From: Anaerolinea sp.
GTDB lineage: Bacteria > Chloroflexota > Anaerolineae > Anaerolineales > Anaerolineaceae
Reading direction: 5' to 3'
NCBI GenBank assembly: GCA_029975055.1
Contig: JARKPU010000074.1
Coordinates: 248,001-312,000 of the forward strand
Length of the DNA stretch: 64,000 bases
This document shows positions 1 to 7,476 of this stretch, in pieces. Made by a program: the position numbers and the translations under genes. Within the stretch, counting starts at the first letter, position 1; the number at the start of each line of letters is the position of its first letter. Below the pieces are notes generated by a model. It did no database searches and was not told the DNA's origin. It was given only the letters and a program-made list of their open reading frames with translations.

Positions 1-446
1 ACATTCCAGGCGAACAGGCCCCACAGCTTGTACTCGTCGCCCTTGGCGAACAGTTTGATCGGGTAGATGCTGTTGGGGTCTTCGACATACATCGGGCGCA
101 GGGTCACGGGGTCGCGCGCCATTTTGATCCCGTAAACAAACGGGCCGTGGAACTTGCCGGTGGTGTCGAAGAGGCGCAGGTTGCTGGGCGGCATCGCGGC
201 GAATTCTTTCATGCGGTGCAGCGGGTCGTAGGGGGTGATGATCTCGGCGAACAGGGCGCAGAAGTAGAAAATGCCCAACACGATCATCGCGAAGCGCGCC
301 AGTTTGTGCCGGCGGAACTTCCACCACACCAGCTGCCACTGCCCGGCGCGGTAGAAAGCCTCGTCTTTCGTATCGATCGCCTTGCCCTTCTTCTTCTGGA
401 TGGGCTTGCTTTCTTCCAATGGAGGTGCGGTTGTCTCGCTCATCAT
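1..446 (-). CDS. ABC transporter permease, DppC/OppC type (partial, 3' end outside window)
   Basis: Only the first ~148 residues are present; the gene runs off the left edge. The protein starts with a charged cytoplasmic N-terminus rich in Lys, then one hydrophobic segment at about residues 47-66 followed by an I-T-P-Y-D-P-L motif, as in the second permease of peptide/nickel-type importers. After it comes a long polar stretch that would lie outside the membrane. Its ATG overlaps the stop of the upstream permease (ATGA, 446-443), so the two are translationally coupled. A second in-frame ATG at 443 is also possible. The transporter ATPases are not in the window and probably follow to the left. 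Confidence 0.85.
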   Translation of the reverse strand, partial: MMSETTAPPLEESKPIQKKKGKAIDTKDEAFYRAGQWQLVWWKFRRHKLARFAMIVLGIFYFCALFAEIITPYDPLHRMKEFAAMPPSNLRLFDTTGKFHGPFVYGIKMARDPVTLRPMYVEDPNSIYPIKLFAKGDEYKLWGLFAWN

Positions 447-1441
447 GCCTCCAGGCCGCCGAAGCGAACGCGCGGGTCGATGGCCGCCAGCAGCAGGTCG
501 GAGATCAGGCTGCCGATGGCCGTCAGGAAACCGACGATCACGATATACGCGCCTGCGGTGTACATATCTTGGGTCATCAAGGCGCGCCACAACATCGGCC
601 CGGCGGTATCCAGGTTGAGCACGATCTCAACCACCGTCCCGCCGGAGAAGAACCACACCAGCAGCCACCCGAAGGTGCTGACGATGGGGTTGATGGCGAT
701 GCGCACCGGGTAGAGCATGAGCACCTTGAACTCAGAAAGGCCCTTGGCGCGCGCCACGGTGACGTACTGCTTGCGCAGCTCGTCGAGCATCGTCGCGCGC
801 AGGGTGCGGATCAGGTTGGCCGTGCCGCCGATCGCCAGGATGATCACCGGCAGCCAGATGTGCTTGAGGAAGTCCACGAACTTCGCCCAGCTCCACGGCG
901 CCAGGATCATTTCCTGCGAGAATAACCCGCCCACTTTGAGGCCGAAATATTCAAAGGAAACATACATCAACACCAGGGCCAGCAGGAACCCCGGTGTGGC
1001 CAGGCCGATGAACCCCAGGAAGGTGAAGAAGTAATCGATGACCGAATACTGCTTCACCGCCACCAGGATTCCGACCGGAATCGCAAACGACCAGCAAACC
1101 ACGAAAGCCAGGAAGGAGATAAAGAAGGTCATCCCCATTCGAGAGCCGATGATTTCGTTGACGTCTCTGGCAAACGTCCAGGAATAGCCAAAATCACCCT
1201 TGGTGATGATATTGGTGATCCACTTGATATACTGGGCGGCCATCGGCTGGTCGAGCCCGTACATCTTCGTCAGGCGTTCAACTTCCGCATTATCAACGGT
1301 CAGACCGGTTGCCTTTAAACGGTTGATGCGCTCGGTGAGGAAATCGCCCGGCGGAAGCTGGATGATCACAAACGCCAGCACCGAGATGATCAACATCTGT
1401 GGGATCATCCGCAGCAAACGCAAGAGAATGTAATTTACCAT
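443..1441 (-). CDS. ABC transporter permease, DppB/OppB type
   Basis: 332 aa, the normal length for the first permease of a peptide/oligosaccharide importer. The N-terminal motif L-L-R-L-L-R-M-I-P and first membrane helix are typical, followed by an extracytoplasmic segment and about five further helices. The EAA-type cytoplasmic loop that contacts the ATPase is visible as L-R-K-Q-Y-V-T-V-A-R-A-K-G-L at about residues 222-235. A strong Shine-Dalgarno (AAGGAGGTG) sits about 10 nt before the ATG. It lies downstream of the binding-protein gene and overlaps the next permease by 4 nt. The family transports peptides or oligosaccharides; the substrate is not readable from the permease. Confidence 0.93.
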   Translation of the reverse strand: MVNYILLRLLRMIPQMLIISVLAFVIIQLPPGDFLTERINRLKATGLTVDNAEVERLTKMYGLDQPMAAQYIKWITNIITKGDFGYSWTFARDVNEIIGSRMGMTFFISFLAFVVCWSFAIPVGILVAVKQYSVIDYFFTFLGFIGLATPGFLLALVLMYVSFEYFGLKVGGLFSQEMILAPWSWAKFVDFLKHIWLPVIILAIGGTANLIRTLRATMLDELRKQYVTVARAKGLSEFKVLMLYPVRIAINPIVSTFGWLLVWFFSGGTVVEIVLNLDTAGPMLWRALMTQDMYTAGAYIVIVGFLTAIGSLISDLLLAAIDPRVRFGGLEA

Positions 1442-1497
1442 GGAAGTACACCTCCTTGCCGTTGGCGAACGCCGGAAACCCCGCCGTTCTATGAACT

Positions 1498-1531
1498 ACC
1501 GGATGCAGGCAATCGCTCACCTGCATCCGGT
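1498..1531 (-). promoter_or_regulatory. Intercistronic hairpin between binding-protein and permease genes
   Basis: A perfect 12-bp inverted repeat (ACCGGATGCAGG and its complement, 10-nt loop) lies in the 113-nt gap after the binding-protein gene. No U-run follows it on the minus strand, so it is more likely an mRNA-stabilising or partial-termination element that keeps the binding protein above the permeases than a full terminator. Confidence 0.6.
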
Positions 1532-1554
1532 CGTTTGTATTCACTCAACAGGCG

Positions 1555-3636
1555 CTACGCACGAACTCCGCCCTCATAGAAGAAGGCTTCGGGGTGGTAG
1601 GTGGAGAGGCCGTAGGAGTCCCAGCCGATGTAGGTTTTGGGCTTCGGCAGGTTGCGAAGGTTCTTGTTGAACAGCAGCGGGGCCGGGCATTCCAGGATCA
1701 GGCCGACTTCCAGCGGGTTGTCCTTCAGGTAGTCGAAGATCTGCTGGCCAAGCTTGACGCGCTCGTCCTCAGAAACCACAGCGGTCATCTGATCGAAGAT
1801 CGAGAGCAGGTTCTGGATATCTTCCGGCGGGGCGATCAAACCCTCGGCAGACCGGTCGGGCGCCTGGTACCAATTGACCCACTTGGGCGAGGGGCCGGCC
1901 TGGCCGCCGTTGGAGGTGGGGATGAACCAGCAGGGTTCGATGTGCAGGAGCATGTCGGTGCAGCGGTCGGCGTGCCAGACGGTCACCTGAACCTGCGAGT
2001 TGTTCTTGCGCTCAGAGAGCAGGCTGTCCTGGATTTCCTTGGTGGTGGCATCGATGCCCACTTCGCGCCAGTAGCCCACGATCATCTCGGTCACCTTGGG
2101 GACGGCCGGGCCGACGCGGATGCCGGAGTGCTCGAGGTTGTAGGTCAGCTTCGACCCATCCGGGAAGGTGCGCATGCCATCGGCGCCCTTCTTGAGGCCC
2201 AGTTCGTCCAGCAGGCGGTTGGCCTCTTCGGGGTTGTACTCGGCCCAGGCAGTGCCGTATTCGGGCTTGTAGTACTTGGAGGCAGGCATCGGGCACATCG
2301 CGCCCATGCGGGCGGTGCCGAAGAAGACGCTCTGGTTGATCTCCTCGCGGTCGATCGCCAGCGAAAGCGCCTTCGTCCAGCGGTAATCCTGAACAATCTT
2401 GGTCAGGGCCTCATCGGGCTTGCCGTCATCGGTGAAGGGCGTGTGGTTGGGGAACACCGTCACGCGGTCGCCCATCGAGGAGATGTAATCGCCGACCACG
2501 TAATTGGCCTTGGGTTCGTTCTCCTTGTAGAACGGGTACTCCATCATGGTCACTTCGTGCTGGCCGACGATGTCGAGTTCGCTCTGGGCGATCTTCAGCT
2601 TGGTCACCTCGGTGTTGGCCGAGTATTCCAGGCGCACGGTGTCGATGTAGGGGAGCTGGTTGCCTTCCACATCCACCTTCCAATAGAAGGGGTTGCGCTC
2701 CCACATATAGAGGCCTTCCTGCGGCTTGGAAACCGGGATCATGGGCATCAGTTTCGGGAATTCGAAGATGCCTTCCGGGCCGCCCCAGACGCCGGCGACT
2801 TTCTTGGCGCCAAAGAGCTGCACCCAGGTCTCCAGCTTCTGTTCCTTGGCCATTTCCACCAGTTTCGCTTCATCGGTGTATTTGGCGTGGAACTGCTTCA
2901 TATAGTGGGCCGGCAGGATCATATCTTCGCCGCTGCCCCACCGGGTGAGGTGCGCCGCGAAGTTGCCGAACGGCCGGGCGAACGTGAAGCGGAACGAGAA
3001 CTCGTCCAGGATCTCAACCTTCATCGGCTCGCCGCCAAAGCGGAACTGCCACCATGGATTCGAATTGATATTCTTATCCATCTGGAAGTCTTCCCACCAG
3101 AAGCGGATATCCTCAGAGGTCAGCGGCTCGCCATCGGACCACTTCATGCCCTTGCGCAGCTTGAACGACCAGACCTTGCCTTCGGGGTCCACTTCCCAGC
3201 TCTCGAACACGTTGGGGACGATGGTCTTGCCGTCTTCGGCGTAGGTCAGCATGCGCTCGACGATCTGATCATAGTAGCTCACCCACCATACCGGGTCGAA
3301 GCTGTTCATGCGCAGCTCGCCGCCATACACGCCAATGGCTTCGCGGTCGGTCACCACGAGCGGATTCTCGCCCACGCGCTCTTCCTTGGGGGGCAGCGCA
3401 CCGCTGGCCACTTTGTCGGCCAGGAACGGCGGTTCGACGCTCTTTGGGGCCTCGGGGGCTTTGGTGGCTTCGGCGGCGGGGGCCTTGGTCGGCTCGGCGG
3501 GGGCTTTGGTTGGTTCAGCGGCCGGGGCCTCGGTGGCTACCGGCGTCGGCTGAGGGGCACAGGCAACCGCCACAGCCCCTAACAACGCCACAGATGAAGC
3601 TTTCAAAAACTCTCGACGTTTCAACTTGCGATCCAT
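1555..3636 (-). CDS. ABC transporter solute-binding lipoprotein, family 5 (peptide/oligosaccharide)
   Basis: 693 aa from the ATG at 3636, chosen because GGAGGAAAGAG precedes it at good spacing and because the protein then begins with a twin-Arg-like K-R-R-E-F-L-K motif, a hydrophobic segment and a lipobox ending in Cys at about residue 26 (A-V-A-C). A Pro/Ala/Thr-rich linker with repeated P-T-K-A-P units follows, then a mature domain with SBP_bac_5 features: W-S-F-K-L-R-K-G-M-K-W-S-D-G-E-P at roughly residues 150-170 and A-L-S-L-A-I-D-R-E-E-I-N in the middle. It would be anchored to the outer face of the membrane and feed the two permeases. At 693 aa it is on the long side, as in oligosaccharide-linked members. 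A GGAC direct-repeat site lies upstream. Confidence 0.92.
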   Translation of the reverse strand: MDRKLKRREFLKASSVALLGAVAVACAPQPTPVATEAPAAEPTKAPAEPTKAPAAEATKAPEAPKSVEPPFLADKVASGALPPKEERVGENPLVVTDREAIGVYGGELRMNSFDPVWWVSYYDQIVERMLTYAEDGKTIVPNVFESWEVDPEGKVWSFKLRKGMKWSDGEPLTSEDIRFWWEDFQMDKNINSNPWWQFRFGGEPMKVEILDEFSFRFTFARPFGNFAAHLTRWGSGEDMILPAHYMKQFHAKYTDEAKLVEMAKEQKLETWVQLFGAKKVAGVWGGPEGIFEFPKLMPMIPVSKPQEGLYMWERNPFYWKVDVEGNQLPYIDTVRLEYSANTEVTKLKIAQSELDIVGQHEVTMMEYPFYKENEPKANYVVGDYISSMGDRVTVFPNHTPFTDDGKPDEALTKIVQDYRWTKALSLAIDREEINQSVFFGTARMGAMCPMPASKYYKPEYGTAWAEYNPEEANRLLDELGLKKGADGMRTFPDGSKLTYNLEHSGIRVGPAVPKVTEMIVGYWREVGIDATTKEIQDSLLSERKNNSQVQVTVWHADRCTDMLLHIEPCWFIPTSNGGQAGPSPKWVNWYQAPDRSAEGLIAPPEDIQNLLSIFDQMTAVVSEDERVKLGQQIFDYLKDNPLEVGLILECPAPLLFNKNLRNLPKPKTYIGWDSYGLSTYHPEAFFYEGGVRA

Positions 3637-3757
3637 TCTCTTTCCTCCAGTGCTCGAAAAAAATGGAATGTAGAAACACGTTGGGTGCAAAGCACCATGC
3701 CGGGCCTACATGGCCGCGCAGCTTAACAGTAGCAAAGTCGAACGCTCAATACTTCAA

Positions 3758-3791
3758 CTTAAAGGACAAGGTTTTCGATTATTGGGACACA
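3758..3791. promoter_or_regulatory. Candidate AraC-type operator A (direct repeats, 21-bp spacing)
   Basis: Two half-sites, TTAAAGGACAAG and TTATTGGGACACAA, carry GGAC cores at 3764-3767 and 3785-3788, exactly 21 bp apart. A near-identical pair with the same spacing occurs at 7427-7459. The pair lies about 120-155 bp upstream of the binding-protein start, in the 190-bp gap after the 831-aa gene. The AraC-domain hybrid regulator at 7477-11070 is the obvious candidate binder. That link is an inference. Confidence 0.5.
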
Positions 3792-3826
3792 ACGCCCCCG
3801 AAGCCTGTCCTACCTCCCATGTCTGC

Positions 3827-6322
3827 TCAAGCCTGATCGGAAAAATCAAGCTTCAGGATATATTCCCCGGTGTGGATCTCCATCTCCTCGCACGGCAGCG
3901 TGGCCGTGGTGTAAGGGTTCTCATAGTGCGGATACCCGTTCAACGCCTGCGCCTTACCGTTCACCAGCAACGGGCCTTCCCACCCAAACGAGACCTGCTC
4001 GCCGCGCAGGGTCTCCAGCGTGAGCTGCAGACCCTCGGCTGAGACGGGCTTTGCCAGCACGCTCTCCTGGAAGGCCGCGAAGTCGCCGTCCAGCGCGGCG
4101 CGCCCAAGCCGGCAGACCCAGGCCCCGCTGCCCCAGGCGCGCAGCTCGCGCCAGGCGGTGCGGCCGCTCTCCAGCAGCTCCAGCCCGTGGGTGGCTGTCA
4201 GCGCCAGGTAACCTTCGCCCTTGCGCGCGAAGGCCGTACCATCGCGGATGACATACTCGTCAAATTCGTACGTGGGGAAGTAAGCGTGGGTAAAGCCCAT
4301 CCGGTCGTCTTCCGGCAGGCGGTAGAGCGCGACCAGCGTGTCTTTCCACTGCGCCACGCGCGGCAGCACGGCGTTCCCCAGCCAGAAGTTCGGCGCGTGG
4401 GCATCCTTTTCGGTGGAGCAGCCCGGGTGGTTGGTAAAGACCAAACACTGCGGTCCAAAGGTGGCCTGCCAGATGTGCTCGCGCCCGCCGGGACGGCCGG
4501 GGGTGTAATCCTGCGCGGATGAAAGCATGCCGTCGGGCGTGCGGTAGGTGATCTTGTTCACCACCCGCTCGCCGATCGCCTGCTGCTCGCGGTCGAGCAT
4601 TTCCTCCTCGGCGCCCAGGGCAATCTCGGCGAAAATGGGCGGAAGGTCGTACTTGCGCATGCAGGCCAGGCTCACCAGCGGCGCGATCTGCTGGTTCCAG
4701 CCGCCCGTGCCCCACATCAGGCGAGTGATGCCCGAAAGGGCCTGCAGCTGCCCGCTCTTGAGCGCGCTGGCGCGGGTCCGTCCCTGGCTGGGGCCAAAAA
4801 CCCCCTTGTAAGAGTTGACTGCGATGGAAAAGAAGAACTTATCCATCAGCACCGATGCCAGCCCCCAAACCTCCTCGTTTTTCGCGGCATCGACCAGGTA
4901 TGACAGCCCCATCAACGCCTCTGCCAGGACGGATTCACTGTCCCAATCCTCCAGGCCTCCGCGTCCGCGGGCGCGCATCCAGGCCAGGGCGTGCTGCTCG
5001 CCCTGCTGGCGAAGCTGTACGCCCGTCTGCCCGCCGGCAAAGACCGCCTGCGGATAAAGCTGGCCCGCGATGAGCTGGCTGGCGGCGTAGAGCAGCCCCC
5101 CGCCCTCATGGCTGAAGCCCGGGGCCGCCATCCAGCAGGCGAGCTGGAGGATGCGCTCGCGCACGGTTTTCATCAACGGGCGCGGGAATTCCTTGCGGTG
5201 GCCGAAGCGATGCAGCATCCCCACCAGCCCCAGCAGCAGCACTTCGCAGCCGGCAGCCTGCTGCTCCAGCGCTTCCAGCGCCTGCAAAATCACCATAGGC
5301 TCCAGGGCATTCCACTTCCCGGAGGCCATGCGGGCGACCTCGGCAAAGAGATTTCCCTGGCAGCTCTGCGCGTGAGCCAGCGCCTCGGCGCGCCTCTCGG
5401 CGAGGGTGCCATACGGAGCGCTCGAAAAGCGGTTCCGGCCTAACACATAGCAATCCAGCTGCCTGGTGATGCGAATCTGCGACTCGTAAAACTCCCAGGC
5501 GCGCGGCATCAGGATGGCATGGTAGGGCCCCTCCGACAGGGCGGCGGAATTGCCAAGCTGCGTGCGCGAATCAGGCTTGCCCACATCTTCGGCGTTCGCG
5601 TAAATGCTGCCCGCCGCGGCCTGCAGGCGCACGTCCTGGTAGGCCAGGGTATCTTCATCCCTGGGCGGCCAGCAGATGAAAATCTTCTGGTCGAACCCAT
5701 AAACGTCGCGGTCGAGGTAGACCTTTTCATTCACAGCTTCGAGGGCATTGCGCCGCTCCAGGCTGGGGATGAGCGAGGGCATGCTGGCGTTTGCCCCGTC
5801 CGCCTCCACCCGCAGAGACATCGCCAGCACCAGCGCCGGGGCCGCCAGCCCTTCCATGCGCACCAGCACTTCGTTATGGCCTTCGTTCAGCTCCACGTCA
5901 AAGGCAGCCTCGCCCGGCTCTTCCAGGCGGCAGGCATGCTCGCCATTCACCCACACATCGGCGGCGCAGAGGGCCAAGAGCCTGAACCCGGCCCGCCCGC
6001 CCGCCGCGCTTTCCAGGCCGCTGAAGGCCCAGGCGCGCACATACTGCGGGGTGGAATATTCCACAGAGAGATCCACCAGGTGATCTTCGCGGCAGCGGTA
6101 ATACTCCCAGGCCCCCTGGCGGCCTTCGACCCGGTACAGGCCTTCGGTCAACGGCCCTTGTTCCACGGGCCGCCCTTCTATCTGCGGCCGGTTCGAATAT
6201 TTAGACTTGACCCACTCCTGCAGGTTGCCGGGCCGGCCGGCGGTTTCGGCCACGGGGCCGGCCGTCAACCAGTTGTGAATGAAGCCGTCTTGCAGCTTGA
6301 ATGTATTGAACAGAACGGGCAT
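3827..6322 (-). CDS. Unrecognised 831-aa protein of the sugar/peptide uptake locus
   Basis: I do not recognise a named family. The protein has no signal peptide and no clear membrane helix. The N-terminal ~190 residues are rich in beta-type segments (V-R-A-W-A-F-S-G, V-L-V-R-M-E-G-L) that read like a galactose-binding-type or accessory domain. The middle, residues about 300-600, is mostly helical, and the C-terminal third is beta-rich with H-P-G-C-S and F-W-L-G-N-A-V-L-P-R stretches. That layout resembles the alpha-toroid plus beta-sandwich of polysaccharide lyase or heparinase-like proteins, so a cytoplasmic carbohydrate enzyme is possible but unproven. It starts directly after the stop of the upstream small membrane protein and precedes the binding-protein gene. 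Confidence 0.75.
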   Translation of the reverse strand: MPVLFNTFKLQDGFIHNWLTAGPVAETAGRPGNLQEWVKSKYSNRPQIEGRPVEQGPLTEGLYRVEGRQGAWEYYRCREDHLVDLSVEYSTPQYVRAWAFSGLESAAGGRAGFRLLALCAADVWVNGEHACRLEEPGEAAFDVELNEGHNEVLVRMEGLAAPALVLAMSLRVEADGANASMPSLIPSLERRNALEAVNEKVYLDRDVYGFDQKIFICWPPRDEDTLAYQDVRLQAAAGSIYANAEDVGKPDSRTQLGNSAALSEGPYHAILMPRAWEFYESQIRITRQLDCYVLGRNRFSSAPYGTLAERRAEALAHAQSCQGNLFAEVARMASGKWNALEPMVILQALEALEQQAAGCEVLLLGLVGMLHRFGHRKEFPRPLMKTVRERILQLACWMAAPGFSHEGGGLLYAASQLIAGQLYPQAVFAGGQTGVQLRQQGEQHALAWMRARGRGGLEDWDSESVLAEALMGLSYLVDAAKNEEVWGLASVLMDKFFFSIAVNSYKGVFGPSQGRTRASALKSGQLQALSGITRLMWGTGGWNQQIAPLVSLACMRKYDLPPIFAEIALGAEEEMLDREQQAIGERVVNKITYRTPDGMLSSAQDYTPGRPGGREHIWQATFGPQCLVFTNHPGCSTEKDAHAPNFWLGNAVLPRVAQWKDTLVALYRLPEDDRMGFTHAYFPTYEFDEYVIRDGTAFARKGEGYLALTATHGLELLESGRTAWRELRAWGSGAWVCRLGRAALDGDFAAFQESVLAKPVSAEGLQLTLETLRGEQVSFGWEGPLLVNGKAQALNGYPHYENPYTTATLPCEEMEIHTGEYILKLDFSDQA

Positions 6323-6805
6323 TTATTGGACTCCGGTAAAGGGGGTGAGGTTAGGCGCCTGGCCGGCCGGCTTGCGCCGGAAGCCAAACCAGGTGATCGC
6401 CACGCCGGCGACCAGCTCGAACAGCAGAACCGCCCAACGGGCGATGCCGGCCGCGCCAAACCCCAGCATAAACGCCAGGGCGAAATCGGCCAGCCAGATG
6501 AGAAGCACGGCCGGGCCGGTGCAGCGCGCCATGCGGCGGGCAAGGTTGCCTTTCGAGGCGCCGGTTCGCAGGTAGGCTTCCGAGACGAGCATATACACCA
6601 GCAGCGCCAGACCGAGGAAAATGTTGAACATCTGGTCCAAGAAGCGCACCGACATGAGCCGCTGGAAGCTGCCGGTCAGGTAATACTTCGCGATCCAACC
6701 TTGAAACGCCTGGCGGGCGAGCAGAAAGAACCAGACCCCCAGGGCAAGGTCCACAATCCAGGTCAGATAGGCAATCACATAGTGCATGATCTTCGGCTTA
6801 TTCAT
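6323..6805 (-). CDS. Small integral membrane protein, four predicted helices
   Basis: 160 aa with about four hydrophobic segments: residues 8-28, 55-75, 92-115 and 120-140. No family motif is recognised. A Shine-Dalgarno GAGGTG lies 7 nt before the ATG. Its stop codon abuts the ATG of the 831-aa gene, so it belongs to the same transcription unit as the transporter genes. The role is unknown; membrane partner or accessory of the uptake system is only a guess. Confidence 0.75.
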   Translation of the reverse strand: MNKPKIMHYVIAYLTWIVDLALGVWFFLLARQAFQGWIAKYYLTGSFQRLMSVRFLDQMFNIFLGLALLVYMLVSEAYLRTGASKGNLARRMARCTGPAVLLIWLADFALAFMLGFGAAGIARWAVLLFELVAGVAITWFGFRRKPAGQAPNLTPFTGVQ

Positions 6806-6855
6806 CCCACACCTCTACCGGCCAACGAGCGGCCGGCCTCATTCACATTCAAAGT

Positions 6856-6880
6856 GTTTGCAGGATCGAGACCTGCAAAC
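6856..6880. promoter_or_regulatory. Hairpin in the gap between receiver-like gene and small membrane protein gene
   Basis: A perfect 9-bp stem, GTTTGCAGG / CCTGCAAAC with a 7-nt loop, followed on the plus strand by CCCAATCCTTT. The tail resembles that of the dispersed palindromic elements at 14674, 36712 and 42508, but the stem differs, so membership of that family is uncertain. There is no U-run for a terminator. Confidence 0.45.
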
Positions 6881-6920
6881 CCCAATCCTTTGGAACGTTC
6901 ATTCACCGTCGTTTCGCTGT

Positions 6921-7313
6921 TTATGAAACGCCCGGGGCCGCTTTCACATTCAAGCCGATCTTCGCCAGCGCGGATTGGAAGTCATAGAGCATGGCGGGCA
7001 TGTGCAGGCAGGCACTCGCCCCTTCGGCCAGGGCGCGTTCGTCTTCATCCAGCCAGGTACAGAGCACCACCGGGATGGAACTGGTTCTGTGGTCCGTCTT
7101 CAAGGCCTTCAACAGATCCCACGAAGGGCCTTCAGCCAGGTCGAGGGCCAGGATGACGGCTGCCGGCTGGTGCTGTTCTGCCTGCAGGAGCACATCATCC
7201 CCCAACCCGGCAAACTCCACCCGGTAGGCGCTTTGGCTGGCGTAACGACGCATCAGGTATTGGAAATTCGCATCATGCCCTACAACCAAAATCCACCCGG
7301 CAGCGTGATCCAT
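6921..7313 (-). CDS. Degenerate response-regulator receiver protein
   Basis: 130 aa from the ATG at 7313 (AGGA 8 nt upstream); a longer start at 7361 is possible but adds only unconserved residues. The fold is a stand-alone CheY-like receiver: W-I-L-V-V-G-H-D at the first strand, V-I-L-A-L-D-L at the phospho-acceptor strand, and V-V-L-C-T-W at the Thr position. The acidic pair is reduced to one Asp (G-H-D instead of D-D), and the usual C-terminal Lys-Pro is replaced by Met-Pro, so phosphotransfer is doubtful. It lies just downstream of the hybrid kinase gene and upstream of the transport genes. Confidence 0.8.
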   Translation of the reverse strand: MDHAAGWILVVGHDANFQYLMRRYASQSAYRVEFAGLGDDVLLQAEQHQPAAVILALDLAEGPSWDLLKALKTDHRTSSIPVVLCTWLDEDERALAEGASACLHMPAMLYDFQSALAKIGLNVKAAPGVS

Positions 7314-7426
7314 AGGCCATCCTACTGCGTTTGAGATGACTGCTCCAACCCCGCTTCTCACCCTGCGAATGCCGGGTGAGCTCCCTATGTTCTACTTTAA
7401 CGGGTTCTTCGCAGGAATACTTATGA

Positions 7427-7459
7427 TTTTAGGACGAAGACATGAATTTATAGGACAAG
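7427..7459. promoter_or_regulatory. Candidate AraC-type operator B (direct repeats, 21-bp spacing)
   Basis: Half-sites ATTTTAGGACGAAG and TTTATAGGACAAGA have GGAC cores at 7432 and 7453, 21 bp apart, the same spacing as operator A at 3758-3791. The pair is in the 163-bp gap between the hybrid-regulator gene and the receiver-like gene, where a promoter for the transport genes would lie. Confidence 0.5.
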
Positions 7460-7476
7460 AATTGCCGCCCAGGCGC

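Noticed and set aside
3637..3690. Earlier start for the solute-binding protein at 3690
   Set aside because: It would add residues before the signal peptide and ignore the strong Shine-Dalgarno before 3636.
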